From: a virus
Length of the DNA: 33,667 nucleotides
IMG/VR virus record: IMGVR_UViG_3300027749_000315
Span: 1-33,667 of that record
Strand: one strand, 5' to 3'
How positions within the stretch are numbered: the first letter of the stretch is position 1; the number at the start of each line of letters is the position of its first letter. The position numbers and the translations under genes were made by a program. Positions 9,043-13,527 of the stretch are shown here, piece after piece. Under the pieces are notes generated by a model, which saw only the letters and a list, made by a program, of their open reading frames with translations, was not told where the DNA came from and ran no database searches.

Positions 9043-9442
9043 CCTTCTGGGCCTCCACCGCCGCTAGGAACGCCATCAGGGCCTCGCTGGCCGCCCCTGT
9101 CGTCTCTATCTTGGCGTCGATCTCGACCCGGTCGCCCCACTTCTTCGGCGCGACCTTGCCCGCATACCACTTGCGCGCATCCATCATATTACGCGCAATT
9201 GCAGGGTCTTTGATGGTGTCGGCGATCAAGATCACCTCAGCAGCGAGAACCTCCTGCTGCTGTTCGCGGGCGCGCGCGTAGTTCTTAGCGAAATCGGGGT
9301 GTTTATCGAGCCAATTGTAGACGGTGTACTCAGACGGACACCAATCTTCCTCCTTGCAGACCCTATTGAGGGGCCGCCCATCGGCGATAGCTCGACAGAT
9401 TTTCTCAGCAAGTTCAACGGTATAGCTAGACGTCATGCCCAT
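9035..9442 (-). CDS. terS: Terminase small subunit, Sf6-like
   Basis: A 135-residue protein that recognises the packaging site and recruits TerL. It has an N-terminal HTH-like region (SYTVELAEKICRAIADG, then SEYTVYNWLDKHPDF) and the DARKWYAGKVAPKKWGDR block typical of Sf6-type small terminases. I chose the ATG at 9442 over the longer frame because AGAGGAG lies six bases upstream (9449-9455) and a sigma70-like promoter sits just before it. A second ATG lies at 9436. The stop overlaps terL by 8 bp. It is the first gene of the leftward terminase operon. Confidence 0.88.
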   Translation of the reverse strand: MGMTSSYTVELAEKICRAIADGRPLNRVCKEEDWCPSEYTVYNWLDKHPDFAKNYARAREQQQEVLAAEVILIADTIKDPAIARNMMDARKWYAGKVAPKKWGDRVEIDAKIETTGAASEALMAFLAAVEAQKGG

Positions 9443-9465
9443 GTCCGGCTCCTCTTTCGACGGGG

Positions 9466-9493
9466 AGAATAGCACGAGCGAAAATAATTTCAA
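9466..9493 (-). promoter_or_regulatory. Candidate sigma70 promoter for the terminase operon
   Basis: Minus-strand TTGAAA (9493-9488) and TATTCT (9471-9466) are separated by 16 bp. The predicted start near 9459 gives a short leader of about 17 nt that contains the AGAGGAG ribosome site. The site lies in the 147-bp divergent gap between leftward terS and the rightward early genes. For the rightward genes I see only a weak candidate, TTGCGA at 9522-9527. Assignment is by consensus match only. Confidence 0.45.
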
Positions 9494-9589
9494 AAAAGAT
9501 CAGAAAAGGAGAAAATAGTTCTTGCGAATCAAAAAACAGGAGAATAAGGTAGGTTCATCGAAACAGACCAGCCCAACCGGAGACAGACA

Positions 9590-9868
9590 ATGACCTTCAA
9601 CTTCTTCGCCCTCAACGAGTTCTCCCCCTCCCTGACTTTCGTCGCCACCGGCGAAGGCCTCTGGGATACCCTGTGCGAGTCCATCGTCGATCACGTCCTC
9701 GGCGCTGATCCTTACTCCGAGGTGTCTGCCCGCGATCTGATCGAGATCGTCTCCATGCAGACCCCTGACGAGGCCGAGTATGTCGAGGCCGTGTATGTGC
9801 AGGGCAAGCTGGTCGGCTCAATGGATGCGCCTTTCGAGGTCGATCCCAGCCAGTACGTCAAAATCTAA
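9590..9868 (+). CDS. Hypothetical phage protein, first rightward early gene
   Basis: A 92-residue acidic protein with no family I recognise. The ATG at 9590 is preceded by CCGGAGACAGACA, a good ribosome site. It is mostly hydrophilic, with a hydrophobic N-terminal stretch (MTFNFFALNEF) and an acidic C-terminal half (TPDEAEYVEAVYVQGK). It leads the rightward early cluster, and a GC hairpin follows its stop. No transmembrane segment or catalytic motif is visible. Confidence 0.7.
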   Translation: MTFNFFALNEFSPSLTFVATGEGLWDTLCESIVDHVLGADPYSEVSARDLIEIVSMQTPDEAEYVEAVYVQGKLVGSMDAPFEVDPSQYVKI

Positions 9869-9876
9869 TCACCAAC

Positions 9877-9892
9877 GGGGGCTGCGGCCCCC
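9877..9892 (+). other. Intergenic GC hairpin (copy 1)
   Basis: GGGGGC and GCCCCC (9877-9882 and 9887-9892) form a 6-bp stem closing a TGCG tetraloop. No T-tract follows, so it is not a classical terminator. A purine-rich ribosome site (AAAGGATCC) and the next ATG at 9915 come directly after it. An identical 16-bp hairpin occurs at 10116-10131. Confidence 0.85.
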
Positions 9893-9914
9893 GCCACCCA
9901 AAGGATCCAAAACA

Positions 9915-10094
9915 ATGATCAAGCTGCTCAACGCCTACCGCGCCGACCCCTCCGAGAAGAATGCCCTCCGGCTTGCGGCATACGGGACCAAGCACCCAAT
10001 GGCCGCCTGCTTCCTCGCCACGGACGATCTTCTTGATTTAAAAGAAGCTCTCGAAAAGGCGAAAAAAGTTCTTGTGTCTCTTCAGAAAGCATGA
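9915..10094 (+). CDS. Hypothetical small phage protein
   Basis: A 59-residue protein starting at the ATG at 9915, with AAAGGA about 10 bases upstream and preceded by the copy-1 hairpin. It is predicted largely helical, with a Lys/Glu-rich C-terminal half (DLLDLKEALEKAKKVLVSL) that could form a short coiled coil. I recognise no family. The longer upstream frame overlaps the preceding gene and lacks a ribosome site, so I used the shorter start. Confidence 0.7.
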   Translation: MIKLLNAYRADPSEKNALRLAAYGTKHPMAACFLATDDLLDLKEALEKAKKVLVSLQKA

Positions 10095-10115
10095 TTTAAC
10101 TACATACATCAACCC

Positions 10116-10131
10116 GGGGGCTGCGGCCCCC
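10116..10131 (+). other. Intergenic GC hairpin (copy 2)
   Basis: This 16-bp hairpin is identical to the one at 9877-9892: stem GGGGGC/GCCCCC with a TGCG loop. As at copy 1, a CCAC stretch, then AAAAAGGAACCAAA and the next start (ATG 10153) follow it. The shared block, about 38 bp including the ribosome site, looks like a duplicated hairpin-plus-RBS cassette. Confidence 0.85.
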
Positions 10132-10152
10132 ACCACAAAAAGGAACCAAACC

Positions 10153-10467
10153 ATGTTCGTAGAAATCCATGACCACCTCGCCGCCCAAGCCAAGCTCGCT
10201 GACCGTTATGCTGAAATCAAGGCTGAAATCGAAGGCCTCAAGTTGCTTCTTGAAGAAGTCAAGGAAGACATCATCAAAACTGGCCGCGACAATATTGTCG
10301 GCGCTCGCAACATCGTCACCGTCACCCTGTCAGAGCCCGTGCGCTTCGACGCGGCGACTGCCAAGTCCTTCCTCGCCCCCGAGCAGATCGCCGCCTGCAT
10401 GAAGACCGGCGAGCTCGTGACCACCATCCGCGTCAAGGCGGTCAAGAACGCCAAGGTGTTCTCATGA
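10153..10467 (+). CDS. Hypothetical coiled-coil phage protein
   Basis: A 104-residue protein. The ATG at 10153 follows AAAAGGAACCAAACC, a good ribosome site. Residues about 10-45 are a charged amphipathic helix (AEIKAEIEGLKLLLEEVKEDI), a likely coiled coil. The C-terminal half (NIVTVTLSEPVRFDAATAKSFLAPEQIAACM) looks like a small alpha/beta unit. Proteins of this general layout are frequent in phage early regions, but I cannot name a function. Its stop overlaps the next start in an ATGA. Confidence 0.75.
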   Translation: MFVEIHDHLAAQAKLADRYAEIKAEIEGLKLLLEEVKEDIIKTGRDNIVGARNIVTVTLSEPVRFDAATAKSFLAPEQIAACMKTGELVTTIRVKAVKNAKVFS

Positions 10468-10619
10468 ACCCCGTCTACGCAGTCCTGCGGGACGACGCCA
10501 CGCTGGCAGGCTGGGTGCAAAAGCGCCCAGCAGGGGACTGGAGGGCCCTGACGGTCTCCGGTGTCCTGTCCCATCACTCCACCCGCGAACAAGCCCGTGA
10601 GGCCCTCAGATGCTCATAG
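10464..10619 (+). CDS. Hypothetical small protein
   Basis: A 51-residue frame starting at ATG 10464 in a 4-bp ATGA overlap with the preceding gene. It begins MNPVYAVLRDDATLAGW and ends in a helical REQAREALR segment. The composition is compatible with a small beta-rich fold. Support comes from the tight overlaps on both sides, since the next gene starts at 10610 inside its end. I recognise no family. Confidence 0.6.
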   Translation: MNPVYAVLRDDATLAGWVQKRPAGDWRALTVSGVLSHHSTREQAREALRCS

Positions 10620-10726
10620 ACGCCCTCATCTTCGGCATCCCGATGACGCTGCTAATCCTCTGGCTCTGGCCGGAGGAGAAGCCCGACGACACCTATCAGA
10701 ACCCTGACCATTGGGGCGACCAATGA
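10610..10726 (+). CDS. Small single-pass membrane protein
   Basis: A 38-residue frame, MLIDALIFGIPMTLLILWLW followed by an acidic polar tail (PEEKPDDTYQNPDHWGDQ). The first 20 residues are one hydrophobic segment, probably a transmembrane helix with a cytoplasmic tail. It overlaps the previous gene by 10 bp and the next by 4 bp (ATGA). It is too small for homology by eye. Tiny membrane proteins in phage early operons often act on host envelope or signalling targets, but nothing specific can be claimed here. Confidence 0.55.
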   Translation: MLIDALIFGIPMTLLILWLWPEEKPDDTYQNPDHWGDQ

Positions 10727-10926
10727 CCATCGACGAAGTTGGTAAGACCTATGGTCTGCTGACGGTTCTCAAACACGTCGGCAAGGCCCCCAATGGGCGC
10801 GCAGCATTCCTGTGCGTCTGCGCCTGCGGCAAGACCCGCACCACAACAGGACGAAGGCTCCGGCAAGGCGATGCCTTTGCATGTACACACAAGGGACACC
10901 GAAATGGGGAAATTAACGATAGATGA
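10723..10926 (+). CDS. Zinc-ribbon-like phage protein (tandem copy 1)
   Basis: A 67-residue protein starting at ATG 10723 (ATGA overlap). It begins TIDEVGKTYGLLTVLKHVG and contains FLCVCACGKTRTTTGRRLRQG followed by Cys and His residues. This is a degenerate form of the small phage proteins with YGRLTVI, CxCxCG and SCGCL motifs, often linked to HNH-type endonucleases. It is clearly paralogous to the next gene, with the same TIDEVGK start and a similar Cys block and LRQG. It lacks the final SCGC and has ACTHKG instead. It probably binds zinc; target unknown. Confidence 0.7.
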   Translation: MTIDEVGKTYGLLTVLKHVGKAPNGRAAFLCVCACGKTRTTTGRRLRQGDAFACTHKGHRNGEINDR

Positions 10927-11170
10927 AGTTGGCAAACAATACGGACGCCTGAAGGTCATTGCGCACGGTGGCTTGAACGCTGCAAGAAAAGCCAAGTGGC
11001 TGTGCGAGTGCGAGTGCGGCAAGACCTCGACAGTATTGGGCGCTGACCTCCGGCAAGGGACCACAAGGTCCTGCGGGTGCCTTCAGAGGGAATACCTCAG
11101 CCGACGGGTTAAGCGCCCCAAGATGGGCAGGATCGCCTTCCGAATGTTAGATGTCGAGGACTTCGAATGA
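10904..11170 (+). CDS. Zinc-ribbon-like phage protein (tandem copy 2)
   Basis: An 88-residue protein starting at ATG 10904, with AAGGGA about eight bases upstream and a 23-bp overlap with copy 1. The order is KLTIDEVGKQYGRLKVIAHG, WLCECECGKTS, LRQGTTRSCGCLQRE, then a basic tail (RRVKRPKMGR). The CxCxC and SCGC pairs are complete, giving four or five likely zinc ligands. The domain is common in phages, sometimes as an N-terminal part of homing-type nucleases, but no HNH motif is present here. It is probably a small nucleic-acid-binding protein. Confidence 0.78.
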   Translation: MGKLTIDEVGKQYGRLKVIAHGGLNAARKAKWLCECECGKTSTVLGADLRQGTTRSCGCLQREYLSRRVKRPKMGRIAFRMLDVEDFE

Positions 11171-11373
11171 GAAACCTGCAAGCTTTTCTTGATGACCATT
11201 CGATCCGCCACAAGGATCTGGCCTTCATCACCGGCTGCACCACCCGCAGCGTCTTCAACTGGATTATGGGGGTGCGTCCCTTGCCCAGATCCACCGATCT
11301 CCTGTTGCAGGCCCTCGCCGAGGGCAAGATCGATGAGTCGTGGCTGGCTGAAAAACTTAAAGCTTACATCTAA
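11167..11373 (+). CDS. Small HTH DNA-binding protein
   Basis: A 68-residue protein that starts in an ATGA overlap with the previous gene, with GAGGA about seven bases upstream. It begins MRNLQAFLDDHSIRHKDLAFITGCTTRSVFNWIMGVRPLP. This reads as a Cro/XRE-like helix-turn-helix: helix 2 is HKDLAFITG and the recognition helix is TTRSVFNWIMG. The rest is a dimerisation-like helix (TDLLLQALAEGKI). It is probably a transcriptional regulator of the early region. Operator sites were not identified. Confidence 0.75.
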   Translation: MRNLQAFLDDHSIRHKDLAFITGCTTRSVFNWIMGVRPLPRSTDLLLQALAEGKIDESWLAEKLKAYI

Positions 11374-11390
11374 CAAAACGGAGCAGAACA

Positions 11391-11870
11391 TTGGAAAACC
11401 AATCAAAAAACTCGATTCAATGCTTACTGCCACACTTCAGGAAAGATCTGAGAAGTCAGATCATGCGGTCTCTGATGTGGGGGGATATAAAAACTCTGGA
11501 TGATCTGTGCAAAAAAACAGACTATGAACTTTTGAGGCTTCCCGGTTTAGGGACCATGTGCCTGAAACAAATAAAGAAAGTGCTTGTTGAGTTCGATCTG
11601 GAACTGGCAAAAACACCGCAACCCACAAAAATAACGATACCGCTGATTGCGCGCTGGAAGCCTATTGAGACCGCGCCGAAAGATGGCACGATTATCTTGG
11701 GCACAAACAGTGAATGGGTGGCCACCATGTCCTTCGTGCCGATGCCTGCATGGAGGACAGCTGATGGGTATTTCCGCTTTCGAGGGGTTATAAGTTCAAA
11801 CACTGAATTTGACCTGATGAACCAACCAACCCACTGGGTTCACCTTCCAAAGCCATTAGATCCTCGCTGA
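11391..11870 (+). CDS. RNA polymerase alpha-CTD-like domain fused to DUF551
   Basis: A 159-residue protein with a TTG start at 11391, supported by CGGAG seven bases upstream. Residues about 17-75 match the C-terminal domain of the bacterial RNA polymerase alpha subunit (IKTLDDLCKKTDYELLRLPG, then LGTMCLKQIKKVL), with the two helix-hairpin-helix elements in the right order. The Lys-Ser after the conserved Gly (GRKS in E. coli) is replaced, so DNA contacts probably differ. Residues 89-157 match DUF551 (WKPIETAPKDGTIILGT at the start, PTHWVHLPKPL at the end), a domain common in phages. I do not know this fusion from elsewhere. It may contact sigma or activators as an alpha mimic. Confidence 0.8.
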   Translation: MENQSKNSIQCLLPHFRKDLRSQIMRSLMWGDIKTLDDLCKKTDYELLRLPGLGTMCLKQIKKVLVEFDLELAKTPQPTKITIPLIARWKPIETAPKDGTIILGTNSEWVATMSFVPMPAWRTADGYFRFRGVISSNTEFDLMNQPTHWVHLPKPLDPR

Positions 11871-11880
11871 CGCCCTTCAC

Positions 11881-11907
11881 GGCCCGGAGCTATCTCCGGG
11901 CCTTTTT
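11881..11907 (+). terminator. Rho-independent terminator
   Basis: A perfect 9-bp stem, GGCCCGGAG/CTCCGGGCC (11881-11889 and 11894-11902), closes a CTAT loop and is followed by TTTTT (11903-11907). It ends the rightward early cluster just after the alpha-CTD/DUF551 gene. On the minus strand the hairpin has no downstream T-tract, so it probably acts in one direction, before the convergent gene ending at 11945. Confidence 0.92.
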
Positions 11908-11944
11908 CGTATTCAAGGCCATCAGGTGGCCTCCGCAGGCGTTT

Positions 11945-12574
11945 CTAAAAGGGCAAAGTGTCGTCAATCGGGGCCTTGCTGTCTGGGACAGCCTGCAAGG
12001 GGTCTCTGGGCGGCCCTGACACCCTCGTGACCTGAGCGCCGGGGAAGCTGGCCTTGGCCGCAGCCAGAGCGGGGTATGACGCCAGCAAACGGGCAATCTC
12101 ATCCATCGTGTAAATCTCGACGTGCCTACCCTGCGCTGCGACCAACCGCAGATCCATGTCGTTCCTGACGATGGCCACCACCGTCCCATCCGGTGTCACG
12201 CCCTCCCACACCTCAGGGGCCAGCTTGTCAGCGCCAGCAGCATCCGCAGCCCGATCCAGAGCCCTATACGCCTTGAGCATCCGATCAGCCTCGCGCAGCA
12301 CGTCCTGAAGATCCCCATGCCACATCGCCTGATTGAGCAGGTAGCGCTGCCGGTCGAACTTCTCCCGCAGCCCGGCGTCCACCAGAAGCCTGAGCCGATC
12401 CCTCCCCCACCTCTCCTCCGTCCTGATCGCCACCATGTCCACATCGTCCAAAGCCTCTCGCCCTGTAATGTAGGTCCCGACCGTCTCCTGCCATGGAGGC
12501 GAAACGAACCCAGTCACCGGAATGCCAAAGTTATGCTTCTGCTGCTTGCCGTTGATGAATTTAGGCTTTGTCAT
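11945..12574 (-). CDS. Hypothetical protein with SSB-like C-terminal tip
   Basis: A 209-residue protein with ATG 12574, preceded by AGAAGGAAC. The middle is helical and Arg/Asp-rich (LREKFDRQRYLLNQAMWHGD). A central block, VAIVRNDMDLRLVAAQGRHVEIYTMDEI, looks alpha/beta. I recognise no domain. The last residues are PIDDTLPF-stop, very close to the DDDIPF tip by which bacterial SSB recruits its partners (RecO, PriA, exonuclease I, DnaK-pol chi). No OB fold is visible. It ends the leftward replication block, two bases after the preceding gene. The tip suggests it interacts with the SSB-binding proteins of the host. Confidence 0.75.
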   Translation of the reverse strand: MTKPKFINGKQQKHNFGIPVTGFVSPPWQETVGTYITGREALDDVDMVAIRTEERWGRDRLRLLVDAGLREKFDRQRYLLNQAMWHGDLQDVLREADRMLKAYRALDRAADAAGADKLAPEVWEGVTPDGTVVAIVRNDMDLRLVAAQGRHVEIYTMDEIARLLASYPALAAAKASFPGAQVTRVSGPPRDPLQAVPDSKAPIDDTLPF

Positions 12575-12576
12575 GT

Positions 12577-13179
12577 TTATGTTCCTTCTACTGATTTTAA
12601 TCCTCTTACTTTTGTGTTCCTATCAAATATGTCCGTGATGATCTCACCTTTTTGTATCATATCAATTAACATTTCTTTGATAGATTGATGCGTCATTTTC
12701 CACGCATCACCAATTACCTTCGGGGCATACCTTCCCCTTGCTTTGGTCTGCGGGTGTATCGAAAGCGGACTCCCACTATCCCAAGCAGCATCCACAAACC
12801 GGGATAAAGCATCTTTCATCCCATCAGGGAAAACGTAAATTTTGATTTCATCATCTTTCTCAACCTTCTTAAATTTAGGGATCGGCAAAATAATGCCTTG
12901 AAGTGCATTCATGACCCATTCGCTCATGCCGCCATAATATTTGTTCAAAGTTTCGCTCTCGCGATTAAAAATCAAACGATCTTTCTCCGTGTGCACATTC
13001 AAATACCAAACACGCTTCTTTGCCTTCTTGCCCAAATAGTAAAGCTTAAGGTTACGGTATCTCCCGCATGGTGAAACCGAGACACTGTGAAGAGACCAAT
13101 CTTCACACTGAGCAATTTCCTTCTGCCCTTCGGATATCGAATATTTCCTACCTCTGATTGAAACGTGCTCTTCGATCAT
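12577..13179 (-). CDS. AT-rich protein sharing the primase-helicase C-terminal module
   Basis: A 200-residue protein with ATG 13179. Residues about 122-198 align with the C-terminus of the primase-helicase encoded upstream. The match includes PQTKARGRYAP (143-153; PQTKAKGRYAP in the other), an aromatic-Asp/His-Ser-Gly stretch before it, and a closing TKVRGLK (TKMQGLK). The shared part is probably a winged-helix-like DNA-binding unit. Residues 1-120 are a separate basic, beta-rich part (GRYRNLKLYYLGKKAKKRVWYLNVH). The gene is visibly richer in A and T than both neighbours, which suggests separate acquisition. It may be a replication accessory factor that recognises the same DNA as the helicase. 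Confidence 0.8.
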   Translation of the reverse strand: MIEEHVSIRGRKYSISEGQKEIAQCEDWSLHSVSVSPCGRYRNLKLYYLGKKAKKRVWYLNVHTEKDRLIFNRESETLNKYYGGMSEWVMNALQGIILPIPKFKKVEKDDEIKIYVFPDGMKDALSRFVDAAWDSGSPLSIHPQTKARGRYAPKVIGDAWKMTHQSIKEMLIDMIQKGEIITDIFDRNTKVRGLKSVEGT

Positions 13180-13427
13180 TTTGGTCGAGTCCTTTGCGTA
13201 AGTTCAACGACTGCTATTGATATACCCAGCTTCAAACTTACGCAATCACTTCTTTCCATGCCCTCCAAATCTAACTGTCTGTGCGGGGAGCGCGCAGCGT
13301 CAGCGGAGCGCGAACCCGCCTCGCGGAAGTGTCGTTTACTATAAGTAACGACCTCCTTTGATTTCCGCGCCACCTCCGGTGAACTTCCGGCTAAAAGTTC
13401 AATGATTTCAATGGTCCTATTATCCAA
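13176..13427 (-). CDS. Doubtful 83-codon frame in the repeat region
   Basis: This frame starts at a TTG at 13427 and ends in an ATGA overlap with the next gene, the only point in its favour. Its start abuts a GGAGG with no spacing, it spans the GC-rich hairpins of a regulatory-looking region, and a candidate promoter -10 lies just downstream of the proposed start. The translated product (ending VELTQRTRPK) has no recognisable motif. It may be a leader or an accidental frame. Confidence 0.25.
   Translation of the reverse strand: MDNRTIEIIELLAGSSPEVARKSKEVVTYSKRHFREAGSRSADAARSPHRQLDLEGMERSDCVSLKLGISIAVVELTQRTRPK
13322..13369. other. Nested inverted repeats in the leader region
   Basis: An outer 7-bp stem, CGCGGAA (13322-13328) with TTCCGCG (13363-13369), encloses an inner 6-bp stem, GTCGTT (13331-13336) with AACGAC (13347-13352). 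In the minus-strand RNA a Shine-Dalgarno-like AAAGGAG falls in the bulge between the stems. This could be a regulatory leader or part of a replication origin. Confidence 0.55.
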
Positions 13428-13522
13428 CCTCCGGAACCTCCGGTTAACCTCCGTTTTATATCCTCCGGTAATGATTTCAATGAGTTAGGCTATCTTCCGG
13501 AGGTAACTTCCGGAACCTCCGG
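13372..13522. repeat. Iteron-like AACCTCCGG direct repeats, candidate origin or operator
   Basis: Nine or so copies of A(A)C(C/T)TCCGG on the plus strand lie at 13372, 13382, 13426, 13435, 13446, 13461, 13492, 13505 and 13514 (some imperfect). Two pairs are directly adjacent at 9-bp spacing. A 13-bp repeat, AATGATTTCAATG, occurs at 13401-13413 and 13470-13482. The cluster sits immediately downstream of the primase-helicase gene and upstream of the protein sharing its C-terminal module. Iterons of this type are typical of initiator-binding origins or autoregulatory operators. Nothing else in 13428-13527 looks coding. Confidence 0.65.
13419..13447 (-). promoter_or_regulatory. Candidate leftward promoter inside the repeats
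   Basis: Minus-strand TTAACC (13447-13442) and GATAAT (13424-13419) have a 17-bp spacer made of two repeat units. It would read into the 200-residue and 209-residue genes with a leader of about 230 nt that contains the nested hairpins. Repeat-binding proteins would cover it. The match is moderate at -35 and good at -10. Confidence 0.35.
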
Positions 13523-13527
13523 TCTTT

